A stretch of 64,000 nucleotides of DNA. It comes from Elephas maximus indicus. Lineage: Eukaryota; Chordata; Mammalia; Proboscidea; Elephantidae. Made by a program: the position numbers and the translations under genes. The notes under the pieces were generated by a model. The model had not been told where the DNA came from and searched no databases. It saw only the letters and a list, made by a program, of their open reading frames with translations. Numbering within the stretch: the first letter of the stretch is position 1; every line of letters starts with the position of its first letter. The DNA lies in contig NC_064838.1 in assembly GCF_024166365.1 (NCBI RefSeq), forward strand, positions 74,974,001 through 75,038,000, read 5' to 3'. Below are positions 1-10,834 of this stretch, in pieces.

Positions 1-263
1 TGGAGAGTGATACAAGGCGATATAGAAGGATACAAGTTAGGTTTTTACTTAGAAAAATAGGGGTAAATAATAAGGTAACCACAAAAATGAATATCAATTC
101 CACAACTCAAGATAAAAGCCAAGAAAAACGTAACGACTCAACTAACATAAAGTTAAACATTATGAAAATGAGGATCTCACAAGCTACTAAGAAAAACGCC
201 TCAGCACAAAAAAAGCATGTGGAAAAATGAAATGGCCAACAACACACATGAAAAGGCATCAAA

Positions 264-3200
264 ATGACAGCACTAAAAACTTATTTATCTATAATTATGC
301 TGAATGTAAATGGACTAAATGCACCAATAAAGAGACAGAGAGTCACGGACTGGATAAAGAAACACGATTCATCTATATGCTGCCTACAAGAGACACACCT
401 TAGACTTAGAGACACAAACAAACTAAAACTCAAAGAATGGAAAAAAATATATCAAGCAAATAATAAGCAAAAAAGAAGAGGAGTAGCAATATTAATTTCT
501 GACAAAATAGACTTTAGACTTAAATCCACCACAAAGGATAAAGAGGGATACTATATTATGATAAAAGGGACAATTGATCAGGAAGACATAACCATATTAA
601 ATATTTACGCACCCAATGACAGGGCTGCAAGATACATAAATCAAATTTTAACAGAATTGAAAAGTGAGATAGACACCTCCACAATTATAGTAGGAGACTT
701 CAACACACCACTTTCGGAGAAAGAACATCCAGTAAGAAGCTCAATAGAGACACGGAAGACCTACTTACAACAATCAACCAACTTGACCTCATTGACTTAT
801 ACAGAACTCTCCACCCAACTGCTGTAAAATATACTTTCTTTTCTAGTGCACATGGAACATTTTCTAGAATAGACCACATATTAGGTCATAAAACAAATCT
901 TGGTAGAATCCAAAACATAGAAATATTACAAAGCATCTTCTCAGACCACAAGGCAATGAAGCTAGAAATCAATAACAGAAAAACTAGGTAAAAGAAATCA
1001 AATACTTGGAAAATGAACAATACCCTCCTGAAAAAAGACTGGGTTAGAGAAGACATCAAGGAGGGAATAAGGAAATTCTTAGAAAGCAACGAGAATGAAA
1101 ATACTTCCTATCAAAACCTCTGGGACACAGCAAAAGCAGTTCTCAGAGGCCAATTTATATCAATAAATGCACACATACAAAAAGAAGAAAGAGCCAAAAT
1201 CAGAGAACTGTCCCGCCAACTTGAACAAATAGAAAGTGAGCAACAAAAGAATCCATCAGGCACCCGAAGAAAACAAATAATAAAAATTAGAGCTGAACTA
1301 AATGAATTAGAGAACAGAAAAACAATTGAAAGAATTAACAAAGCCAAAAGCTGGTTCTTTGAAAAAATTAACAAAATTGATAAACCGTTGGCTAGACTGA
1401 CTAAAGAAAAACAGGAAAGGAAACAAATAACCCGAATAAGAAACAAGAAGGACCACATCACAACAGAGCCAAATGAAGTTAAAAGAATCATTTCAGATTA
1501 CTACGTAAAATTGTACTCTAACAAATTTGAAAACCTAGAAGAAATGGATAAATTCTTAGAAAAATACTACCTACCTAAACTAACACATTCAGAAGTAGAT
1601 CAACTAAATAGACCCATAACAAAGAAAGAGATTGAAATGGTAATCAAAAAACTTCCAACAAAAAAAAGTCCTGGCCCAGACGACTTCACTGCAGAGTTCT
1701 ACCAAACCTTAAGAGAAGACTTAACACCATTACTACTGAAGGTATTTGAAAGCATAGAAAAAGACGGAATACTACCCAACTCATTCTTTGAAGCTACCAT
1801 CTCCCTGATACCAAAACCAGGTAAAGACATTACAAAAAAAGAAAATTTTAGACCTATATCCCTCATGAACATAGATGTAAAAATCCTCAACAAAATCCTA
1901 GCCAATAGAATCCAACAACACATCAAAAAAATAATTCACCCTGATCAAGTGGGATTTATACCAAGTATGCAAGGCTGGTTTAATATCAGAAAAACCATTA
2001 ACGTAATCCATCACATAAATAAAACAAAAGATAAAAACCACATGATCTTATCAATTGATGCAGAAAAGGCATTTGACAAAGTTCAACACTCGTTTATGAT
2101 AAAAACTCTTACCAAAATAGGAATTGAAGGAAAATTCCTCAACATAATAAAGGGCATCTATGGAAAGCCAACAGCCAATATCACTCTAAATGGAGAGAAC
2201 CTGAAAGCATTTCCCTTGAGAACGGGAACCAGACAAGGATGCCCTTTATCACCGCTCTTATTCAACATCGTACTTGAAGTCCTAGCCAGGGCAATTAGGC
2301 TAGACAAAGAAATAAAGGGTATCCAGATTGGCAAGGAGGAAGTAAAGCTATCAGTATTTGCAGATGACATGATCGTATACATGGAAAACCCTAAGAAAAC
2401 CTCCAGAAAACTACTGAAACTAATAGAAGAGTTTGGCAGAGTCTCAGGTTATAAAATAAACATACAAAAATCACTTGGATTCCTCTACATCAACAAAAAG
2501 AACACCGAAGAGGAAATCACCAAATCAATACCATTCACAGTAGCCCCCAAGAAGATAAAATACTTAGGAATAAATCTTACCAAGGATGTAAAAGACCTAT
2601 ACAAAGAAAACTATAAAACTCTGCTACAAGAAATTCAAAAGGACATACTGAAGTGGAAAAACATACCCTGCTCATGGATAGGAAGACTTAACATAGTAAA
2701 AATGTCTATTCTACCAAAAGCCATCTATACATATAACGCACTTCCAATCCAAATACCAATGTCATATTTTAAGAGGATAGAGAAACAAATTACTAATTTC
2801 ATACGGAAGGGAAAGAACCCCCGGATAAGCAAAGCATTACTGAAAAAGAAGAAGAAAGTGGGAGGCCTCACTCTACCTGATTTCAGAAGCTATTATACAG
2901 CTACCGTAGTCAAAACAGCCTGGTACTGGTACAACAACAGGCACATAGACCAATGGAACAGAATTGAGAACCCAGATATAAATCCATCCACATATGAGCA
3001 GCTGATATTTCACAAAGGACCAGTGTCAGTCAATTGGGGAAAATATAGTCTTTTTAACAAATGGTGCTGGCATAACTGGATATCCATTTGCAAAAAAATG
3101 AAACAGGACCCATACCTCACACCATGCACAAAAACTAACTCCAAGTGGATCAAAGACCTAAACATAAAGACTAAAACGATAAAGATCATGGAAAAAAAAA

Positions 3201-4075
3201 TAGGGACAACCCTAGGAGCCCTAATACAGGGCATAAACAGAATACAAAACATTACCAAAAATGATGAAGAGAAACCAGATAACTGGGAGCTCCTAAAACT
3301 CAAACACCTATGCTCATCTAAAGACTTCACCAAAAGAGTAAAAAGACCACCTACAGACTGGGAAAGAATATTCAGCTATGACATCTCAGACCAGCGCCTG
3401 ATCTCTAAAATCTACATGATTCTGTCAAAACTCAACCACAAAAAGACAAACAACCCAATCAAGAAGTGGGCAAAGGATATGAACACACATTTCACTAAAG
3501 AAGATATTCAGGCAGCCAACAGATACATGAGAAAATGCTCTCGATCATTAGCCATTAGAGAAATGCAAATTAAAACTACGATGAGATTCCATCTCACACC
3601 AACTAGACTGGCATTAATCCAAAAAACACAAAATAATAAATGCTGGAGAGGCTGTGGAGAGATTGGAACTCTCATACACTGCTGGTGGGAATGTAAAATG
3701 GTACAACCACTTTGGAAATCCATCTGGCGTTATCTTAAACAGTTAGAAATAGAACTACCATACAACCCAGAAATCCCACTCCTCGGAATATACCCTAAAG
3801 ATACAAGAGCCTTCACACAAACAGATATATGCACACCCATGTTTATTGTAGCTCTGTTTACAATAGCAAAAAGCTGGAAGCAACCAAGGTGTCTGTCAAC
3901 GGATGAATGGGTAAATAAATTGTGGTATATTCACACAATGGAATACTACGCATCGATAAAGAACAGTGACGAATCTCTGAAACATTTCATAACATGGAGG
4001 AATCTGGAAGGCATTATCCTGAGCGAAATGAGTCAGAGGCAAAAGGACAAATATTGTATAAGGCCACTATTATAA
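264..4075 (+). pseudogene. L1 ORF2 (endonuclease/reverse transcriptase), two lesions
   Basis: ORF2p nicks target DNA and reverse-transcribes L1 RNA in the nucleus. The start is the ATG at 264 (protein begins MTALKTYLSI, then LNVNGLN), the normal ORF2p start with the AP-endonuclease domain; QETH and VGDFNTP are readable. Compared with the minus-strand copy, a 4-nt deletion near 728-740 shifts the frame, and a TAA at 989-991 replaces a Glu codon. From 1013 to the stop at 4075 the frame is open for 1020 codons. It contains the RT domain with FADD (about 2356-2367) and a Cys-rich C-terminal region (CWRGCG, then HCWWECK). Total length fits the family, about 1270 residues. Two lesions make it a recent but inactive copy; sequencing error at the 4-nt gap cannot be excluded. 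Confidence 0.93.
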
Positions 4076-4128
4076 GATCTTGAGAAATGGAAAAAATGGA
4101 GAAGAACACATACTTTTGTGGTTACAAA

Positions 4129-4156
4129 GGGGGGAGGGAGGGAGGGAGGGAGAGGG
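4129..4156 (+). repeat. G-rich polypurine tract of the L1 3'UTR, quadruplex-capable
   Basis: A run of GGGAGGGAGGGAGGG type lies about 55 nt after the ORF2 stop. It holds more than four G-triplets separated by single A bases, the pattern expected to fold into a G-quadruplex. Polypurine tracts here are a known feature of mammalian L1 3'UTRs. Folding is inferred, not shown. Confidence 0.8.
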
Positions 4157-5080
4157 CTTTTTATTGATGAATCAGTAGATAAGAACTGCTTTGGGTGAAG
4201 GGAAAGACAACACTCAATACAAGGAAGGTCAGCCTAATTGGACTGGACTGAAAGCAAAGAGGTTTCCGGGATAAAATGAAAGCTTCAAAGGTCAGCGGAG
4301 CAGGGGCTGGGGTCTGGGGAACTTGGTTTGAGGGGACTTCTAAGTCAATGGGCAAAATAATTCTATTATGAAAACATTCTGCATCCCACTTTGAATTGTG
4401 GCACCTGGGGTCCTAAATGCCAACAAGCGGCCATCTAAGATACATCAATTGGTCTCAACCCACCTGGAGCAAAGGCAAAGGAAGAACACCAAGGCCACAC
4501 GACAACTAAGAACCGAAGAGACAGAAAGGGCCACATGAACCAGAGACCTACATTATCCTGAGACCAGAAGAACTAGTTGGTGCCCGGCCACAATCGATGT
4601 CTGCCCTGTCAGGGAGCACAACAGACAACTCCTGAGGGAGCAGGAGGCCAATGGGATACAGACCCCAAATTCTCATAAAAAGACCATACCTAATGGTATG
4701 ACTGCGACTAGAGGAATCCCAGAGACAATGCTCCCCAGAACTTCTGATGCCACAGGACAGGAACCATCCCCGAAGACAACTCATCAGGCGTGAAAAGAAC
4801 TGGTCAGTCAGGGGGAGAGAGATGCTGATGAAGAGTGAGCTAATTAAATCAGGTGGACACTGGAGATTGTGTTGACAACTCTTGACTGGAGGGGGGATGG
4901 GAAGATAGAGAGAGAGGGAAGATGGCAAAATTGGCACGAAACGAGAGACCGAAAGGGCTGACTCAATAGGGGGAGAGCAAGTGGGAGAAGGGAGTAAGAT
5001 GTATGTAAACCTGCATGTGACAGACTGATTGGAATGGTAAATGTTCACTTGAAGCTTAATAAAAATTAATTAAAAAAAAA

Positions 5081-7588
5081 ATGACATTGGAATTTGGATC
5101 AGAAGTGCATTGTATATATAGATGGCTTTTGGTAGAATAGACATTTTTACTATGTTAAGTCTTCCTATCCATGAGCACGGTATGTTTTTCCTCTTATGTG
5201 GGTCCCTTTTAGTTTCTTGCCATAGTACCTTGTAGTTTTCTTTGTGTAGGTCTTTTACATCTTTGGTAAGATTTATTCCTAAGTAATTTATCTTTTGGGG
5301 GGCTACTGTGAATGGTATTAATTTGGTGATTTCCTCTTCGATGTTATTTTCGTTGATGTAGAGGAATCCAAGTGATTTTTGTATGTTTATCTTGTAACCT
5401 GAAACTCTGCTGAACTCTTCTATTAGTTTCAGTAGTTTTCTTGAGGGTTCCTTAGGGTTTTCTCTGTATAAGATCATGTCATCTTCAAATAGACATAATT
5501 TTATTTCTTCCTTGCCAATCCGGATGCCCTTTATTTCTTTGTCTAGCCCAATTGCTCTGGCTAGGACTTCCAAAGCAGTGTTGAATAAGAGCGGTGATAA
5601 AGGGCATCCTTGTCTGGTTCCCGCTCTCAAGGGAAATGCTTTCAGGCTCTCTCCACTTAGGATGATGTTGGCTGTTGGCTTTGCGTAAATGCCCCTTATT
5701 ATGTTGAGGAATTTTCCTTCTATTCCTGTTTTTCTGAAAGTTTTTATCATGAATGGGTGTTGGACTTTGTCAAATGCCTTTACTGCATCAATTGATAAGA
5801 TCATGTGGTTTTTGTCTTTTATTTGTATCATGGATTACATTAATGGTTTTTCTAATATTAAACAAACCTTGCATACCTGGTATAAATCCCACTTGTTCAT
5901 GGTGGCTTATTTTTTTTGAAATGTTGTTGAATTCTGTTGGCTAGGATTTTGTTGAGGATTTTTGCATCTATGTTCATGAGGGATATAGGTCTGTAATTTT
6001 CTTTTTCTGTGGTGTCTTTACCTGGTTTTGGTATCAGGGATACGCTGGCCTCATAGAATAAGTTAGGGAGTATTCCATCCTTTTCTATGCTTTGAAATAC
6101 CTCTAGTAGTAGTGGTGTTAACTCTTCTCTGAAAGTTTGGTAGAACTCTGCAGTGAAGCCGTCTGTGCCAGGGCTTTTTTTTGGGGCGGGGGGAGTTTCT
6201 TGATTACCTTTTTAATCTCTTTTTTTTGTTATGGTCTATTTAGTTGTTCTACTTCTGACTGTGTTAGTTTAGGTAGGTGGTGTGTTTCTAGGAATTCATC
6301 CATTTCTTCTAGGTTTTCAAATTTGTTAGAGTACAATTTTTCATAGTAATCTGATATGATTCTTGTAATTTCAGTTGGGTCTGTTGTGATATGGCCCATC
6401 TCATTTCTTATTCAGATTATTTCTTTCCTTTCCTGTATTTCTTTAGTCAGTCCGGCCAATGGTTTATCAATTTTGTTAATTTTTTCAAAGAACCACCTTT
6501 TGACTTTGTTCATTCTTTCAATTGTTTTTCTGTTCTCTAATTCATTTCATTCTGCTCTAATTTTTATTATTTGTTTTTTTCTGGTGCCTGACGGATTCTT
6601 TTGTTGCTCACTTTCTATTTGTTCAAGTTTTAGGGACAGTTCTCTGATTTTTGGCTCTTTCTTCTTTATGTATGTGTGCATTCATCAATATAAATTGACC
6701 TCTGAGTACTGCTTTCACTGTGTCACAGAGGTTTTCATAGGAAGTATTTTCAGTCTCGTTGCATTCTATGAATTTCTTTATTCCCTCCTTAATGTCTTCT
6801 ATAACCCAGTCTTTTTTGAGCAGGGTATTGTTCAGTTTCCAAGTATTTGATTTCTCTTCCCTGATTTTTCTGTTATTGATTTCTACTTTTATGGCCTTAA
6901 GGTCTGAGAAGATGCTTTGTAATATTTCAGTGTTTTGGATTCTGGGACGGTTTGTTTTATGACCTAATATGTGATCTATTCTAGAGAATGTTCCATGTGC
7001 ACTAGAAAAAAAAGTATACTTTGCAGCGATTGGGTGGAGTGTTCTTTGTAAGTCTATGAGGTCAAGTAGGTTGATTATAGCAATTAGATCTTCCGTGTCT
7101 CTATTGAGCTCCTTACTTGAAGTCCTATCCTTCTCCGAAAGTGGTGTGTTGAAGTCTCCTACTATAATTGTGGAGGTGTCTATCTCACTTTTCAATTCTG
7201 TTAAAGTTTTTTTTATGTATCTTGCAGCTCTGTCATTGGGTGCATAAGTATTTAATATGGTTATGTCTTCCTGGTAAATTGTCCCTTTAATCATTACTTA
7301 GTGTCCTTCTTTATTCTTGTGGTGGATTTAACTTTAAAGTCTATTTTGTCAGAAATTAATATCGCCTCCCCTGCTCTTTTTTGATTGTGTTTGCTTGATA
7401 TATTTTTTCCATCCATTGAGTTTTAGTTTGTTTGTGTCTCTGAGTCTAAGGTGTGTCTCTTGTAGGCAGCATTTACATGGATCATGTTTTTTTTTTATCC
7501 AGTCTGAGACTCTCTGTCTCTTTATAGGTGCATTTAGTCCATTTACATTCAGGGTAACTATGGATAAGTATGAGTTTAATGCTCTCAT
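5081..7588 (-). pseudogene. L1 ORF2 fragment (endonuclease and part of RT)
   Basis: The ATG at 7588 opens a frame beginning MRALNSYLSIVTLNVNGLN, the normal ORF2p N-terminus. The endonuclease domain continues in a shifted frame at 7294-6623 (VGDFNTPLSEKD, then SRIDHILGHKTN). The RT domain is readable at about 5831-5081, where the catalytic FADD has become FEDD. The region between 6620 and 5830 changes frame several times. The fragment ends at the junction with the plus-strand L1, so the last third of ORF2 is missing from this window. Confidence 0.9.
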
Positions 7589-8043
7589 TTTGTTGCCTTT
7601 GTGTGTGTGCTGTTGAATTTCATTTTTCCACTTACTTTTTTATGCTGAGAAGTTTTTCTTTGTAAATTGTGTGTTCCTCATTTTCATAGTAGTTGAATTT
7701 ATTTTTGCTGAGTCCTTTTGTTTTTCTTGGTTTTTATTTTGAGTTAGGGAATTGTTAGACCTCTTTCTGTTTACCTTAATATTTACCCCTATTTTTATAA
7801 GTAAAAACCTAACTTGTATCATCCTGTTTTCCTCTCCATATGGAAGATCTATTTTTATGCCTCCCATATTTAATCCGTCTTCTTTGATTATTATAATCTT
7901 TTACATAATGACTTCAATGATTCCCTGTTTTGAGCACTATTTTTCTGTTTTAAATTAATCTTATGTTGTTTTTGTGATTTCCCTATTTGAGTTGCAAGAG
8001 GGATCCGCAGTACCTTCTACCTAGTCAGCCATCTTGGCCCATG
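5081..8043 (-). mobile_element. L1 LINE (copy L1-B) with 5' end but no ORF1, interrupted by L1-A
   Basis: Read on the minus strand, the element starts near 8043 with GGCCAAGATGGCTGACTAG, a typical L1 5'UTR opening. It passes through only about 455 bases to the ORF2 start at 7588. The region just before ORF2 aligns with the ORF1-ORF2 spacer of the copy at 30548-37998, but there is no ORF1 and no 5'UTR body. The minus-strand sequence stops inside the RT domain at 5081, exactly where the poly(A) of the plus-strand L1 ends, so the 3' part was probably separated by that insertion and lies off the left edge. The 5' end abuts duplicated OR flank at about 8044. Confidence 0.85.
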
Positions 8044-8092
8044 CCTCAATCCAAATTTTGGAGAAAGATTTGAAACTTCTAATCATCTTTGG
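8044..8092 (-). repeat. start of the OR1 3' flank (truncated Y segment)
   Basis: The bases just left of the OR1 stop resemble those left of OR2, OR3 and OR4 (shared TCAAT, then AAGGATTTGAAA-like sequence) back to about 8046, where L1 sequence begins. The rest of the Y flank of OR1 would lie beyond the two L1s, outside the window. Confidence 0.6.
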
Positions 8093-9016
8093 TCATCTGA
8101 GATCAGTTTCTTGCTCCATAGCTTCCTCATGGCATTTTTCACCCTCTGCATTTCTCAACGTATAAATCAAAGGGTTAATCAAATATGTTCCAAATGTATA
8201 AAACACAGTTATCATCTTATCCATGGGGAAGGTCTCTGTGGGGCGTGTGTATATAAATATAGAAGGACCAAAGAAAAAGATGACTACAACGATATGGGAG
8301 ATACAGGTGGAAAGGGCTTTTTTCCTTCCTTCAGTTCTGTGTTTTCTCAGAGAATGCAAGATGATGACATAGGAGAACATAAGCATGACAAAACTTACTG
8401 TGCAAGTTGCCCCACTATTGGACACCGGTAGCAGGTTGGTCATATAGGTGTCTGTACAGGCAAGTTTCAACAAGAGCTGAAAGTCACATAAATAGTGATC
8501 AATCACATTGGGACCACAGAAAGGTAAACTCAAGGCCAGATAAATCTGAACTGAAGAAGGCACCCAGGCCCCTACCCAGGCTACACCTACCAACATACTG
8601 CAGACTTGCCAGTTCATGATGCTCATGTAGTGCAGGGGCTTACAGATGGCCACATAGCGGTCAACAGCCATGAGGATAAGAACAAAAATCTCCAGGCAGC
8701 CAAAGAAACGGAATGAAAAGACTTGGATCATGCACTCACTAAAAGAGATAGTACTATTCTTCAGAAGGGTGTCCACAATCATTCTAGGGGCTATGGAAGT
8801 AGAGAAGCAGGTGTCAGATAAGGAGAAGTAGAAAAGGAAGAAGTACATTGGACTCCCAAGTGCCCGGCTGGTCTTGATGGTGACAATAATCAACGAGTTA
8901 CCCAACAATGTCACTAAGTAGGAAAGCAAGAAAACGACAAACACTCTTTTCTTTTTAACAGGATCTTGTGTCAACCCAAGCAGAATGAACTCAGTCATGT
9001 TATTATTCAGCAGCAT
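8093..9016 (-). CDS. OR4C16-like: olfactory receptor, OR4C type, full-length (OR1)
   Basis: Seven-transmembrane odorant receptor of the plasma membrane of olfactory neuron cilia, coupling through Golf; the ligand is unknown. The frame codes for 307 residues on one exon. Visible hallmarks are an N-glycosylation site NMT at residues 6-8, GN in TM1 (39-40), PMYFF (56-60), the TM3 end MAVDRYVAIC (116-125), conserved extracellular Cys at 95 and 177, KALSTC at the start of TM6 (233-238) and NPLIY in TM7 (281-285). The ATG chosen gives MLLNNNMTEF, the family start. One extra base near 8143-8147, relative to the three paralogues, shifts the frame after RNAE, so the last 16 or so residues ([15 protein letters not shown]) differ from the usual [11 protein letters not shown] tail. 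The seven-helix core is intact, so the gene may still be functional. It is closest in memory to human OR4C16. Confidence 0.9.
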   Translation of the reverse strand: MLLNNNMTEFILLGLTQDPVKKKRVFVVFLLSYLVTLLGNSLIIVTIKTSRALGSPMYFFLFYFSLSDTCFSTSIAPRMIVDTLLKNSTISFSECMIQVFSFRFFGCLEIFVLILMAVDRYVAICKPLHYMSIMNWQVCSMLVGVAWVGAWVPSSVQIYLALSLPFCGPNVIDHYLCDFQLLLKLACTDTYMTNLLPVSNSGATCTVSFVMLMFSYVIILHSLRKHRTEGRKKALSTCISHIVVVIFFFGPSIFIYTRPTETFPMDKMITVFYTFGTYLINPLIYTLRNAEGEKCHEEAMEQETDLR

Positions 9017-9059
9017 GATTTCATGAAGGAGGAGAAGGTATGAGTGTGAAATGGTTTAT

Positions 9060-9078
9060 CTGAAAAAAAGAAAAAATA
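9060..9078 (-). promoter_or_regulatory. candidate 3' splice site of the OR1 coding exon
   Basis: On the minus strand a U-rich tract (TTTTTTCTTTTTTTCAG) ends in CAG at 9062-9060, 43 nt before the OR1 ATG. Mammalian OR genes usually splice a non-coding 5' exon to the coding exon just upstream of the ATG, and the same layout recurs at OR3 and OR4. Confidence 0.6.
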
Positions 9079-9365
9079 CAGGAGTTAATTTAGGGTGCTA
9101 TGGGAGAGTGTGAAATATTTTAAGCAAATTAATTTGTGGTGCTATGCAATGGCATCGGGTATTACAAGCAAAAATAAATATTCCACATCGGGGACATTCT
9201 AGCTGTTGTTTCTTAATGAGTCACATCACCTCTTTGTTCCTCAATTTTTAAGGACCTCTTCATAATGTCTTATTTATACATATGTATGTGTATTTTTTTC
9301 CTGTGCATTACATACTTGTCATGCATTCTTGTATAAATATATGTTAATTATAAGTATATAATAAG

Positions 9366-9572
9366 CCAAAAACAAACCCTTTGCCACCAAACTGATTCTA
9401 ACTCGCGGAGACCCTATTGTTACAGAGTAGAACTGCCCCATAGGGTTCGGTTGGATGTAATTTTTAAAGAACAAGGTTATCAGGACTTTCTTCTGTGATG
9501 GTGGCGAGTGGGTTTGAATCGTGACCCTTTAGGTTAGTAGTTGGACACAAACCATTTACACCACCCAGGAAC
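9366..9572 (-). mobile_element. AfroSINE
   Basis: On the plus strand it opens with AAAAACAAACCCTTTGCC and closes with ACACCACCCAGGAAC, the reverse complement of an AfroSINE tail and head. The same insertion recurs at 24826-25034 and 45331-45534, so it predates the duplications. Confidence 0.85.
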
Positions 9573-9654
9573 AAACAAATACATGACTCAGTTATTTACT
9601 GAACACTCAATTCCAGGTATTCCAGCTGAAAAAGGGAGGAAGAAACACTTATTT

Positions 9655-9702
9655 AGTCCATTGCGGTAGAGTTGATTCCGACTCATAGAGAACGTTTAAA
9701 CA
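9655..9702 (-). mobile_element. short SINE/RTE tail fragment
   Basis: A 45-base piece contains GAGTTGATTCCGACTCATAG, the reverse complement of the tail shared by AfroSINE and RTE. A matching, more decayed piece lies near 45618-45662. Confidence 0.55.
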
Positions 9703-9819
9703 CTTATTAGCCTCTAAATAATCTACTTTTACCTTCAAGCACCTTAATAATATTCAGTACTTGACATATGTTAAAAAACATAAAAGAACATTCTTCGATA
9801 ATTTTTAATAAAATATCTA

Positions 9820-10018
9820 GGAGCCCTGGTGGTACATGGTTAAAGCACTCTACTGCTAAACAAAAGGTCAGTGGTTCAAACCCAGCAGCTGCTCCCTGGG
9901 GGAAAGAGTGGCAGTCTGCTTCCATACAGACTTAAACCTTGGAAAATGTATGAGGCAATTATACTCTGTTCTATAGGGTCACTGTGAGTCAGAACTGACT
10001 CAATGGTAGGGAGTTTGG
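9820..10018 (+). mobile_element. AfroSINE, long form
   Basis: It begins GGAGCCCTGGTGGTACATGG and has the internal block found in the long AfroSINE form (GGCAGTCTGCTTCC). It ends in the GAGTCAGAACTGACTC tail. Flanking AATAAAATATCT and AATAAGATATTT look like a decayed target-site duplication. The orthologous copy in Z3 is at 45777-45983. Confidence 0.88.
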
Positions 10019-10622
10019 AATAAGATATTTCAAAGTTTCTCCTTTCTATTTTCTTCTTCCTTTTTCTGAAAATCTGAAAAGCACTTCTTAAATCACTTGA
10101 AGTCCCTGAGGTTACCTTTCAAAATTACAGGGGGATGATGATTGCTTCATAGTTCATATTTTACAATTCAGATTTTTTGCTTAAACATTTTAGAACTGTG
10201 GCAGTAGGAGTGGGAATTGTCACCAGACACACCAGGCAGGTGGTATAGGATTAGACAGTCAATAAACACAAGCAGAAATATATGCATATTTATTCTATGT
10301 TTAAGTTGACATTTGATATTAATGTGGAATAATGGACTTTTCAGTAACTGATGTTAGGAATTTGAATCTCCATCTGATTAAAAAAAAAAAAACTACCTCA
10401 CTATTCAAAAAACTATATATATCAAATCCAACTAGAAAATAATATTGGAAGAATAACTATTGATATTTTAGGGTAGAAAATTCATAAAGAGTAACTATAA
10501 TACATTCAAGCTTCTGTAAAACAAAACTCAATATGAGCAAAGATTTTTAAAAAGTGATAGGATGTGATTAAATACTTACAATGCCTACAAATCATAATAT
10601 AAATATTAACAACCCATTTTTA

Positions 10623-10823
10623 AGGAAACCTGTAATGCAGTGGCTAAGTCATTGCTGGTAACATGAAGATCAGTGACTCAAAAGCACCCAGAAGTTCTGC
10701 AGGAGAAAAGACTTGGCAATTGGCTCCCATAAGCATTTCAGCCTTGGAAACTCTGTGAGGGCAGGTCTACTCGGTTATAAAGCATTTCTGTGAGACGGAA
10801 TCAACTTGACAGCATACAACAAT
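10623..10823 (+). mobile_element. AfroSINE, diverged
   Basis: A degraded head (AAGGAAACCTGTAATGCAGTGG) and tail (CAACTTGACAGCATACAACAA) frame a recognisable AfroSINE body. The same insertion is in Z3 at 46581-46786. Confidence 0.8.
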
Positions 10824-10834
10824 GATAAAAAACC

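Larger units (their letters stand above)
1..5080 (+). mobile_element. L1 LINE, 3' part (copy L1-A), near-intact ORF2
   Basis: This is an autonomous non-LTR retrotransposon. The window opens in the spacer upstream of ORF2: bases 1-70 match the same spacer of the minus-strand L1 near 7780-7850. ORF2 then runs to 4075. A roughly 1-kb 3'UTR follows, with a G-rich purine tract at 4129-4156, and ends in AATAAAAATTAATT plus a short A run near 5071-5080. ORF1 and the 5'UTR, if present, lie left of the window. Directly after the A run, ORF2 sequence of an oppositely oriented L1 begins, so this copy most likely inserted into that older element. The other target-site duplication would be off the left edge. 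Few lesions suggest it is the youngest L1 here. Confidence 0.95.

Noticed and set aside
1111-3723. Several 70- to 130-codon minus-strand frames
   Set aside because: They are antisense shadows of the A-rich L1 ORF2 and reflect its base composition.
4548-5048. 166-codon open frame on the minus strand
   Set aside because: It lies wholly in the L1-A 3'UTR, is antisense, and has low-complexity composition with no family resemblance.
1-5080. Plus- and minus-strand L1 as a twin-primed 5' inversion
   Set aside because: In twin priming the inverted piece lies at the 5' side of one element; here the second, oppositely oriented L1 follows the poly(A), and both contain the same ORF2 region.
8111-8619. 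Plus-strand frames over the OR genes (also at 23374, 43911 and 60835)
   Set aside because: They are antisense to receptor coding sequence and recur only because the genes are paralogues.
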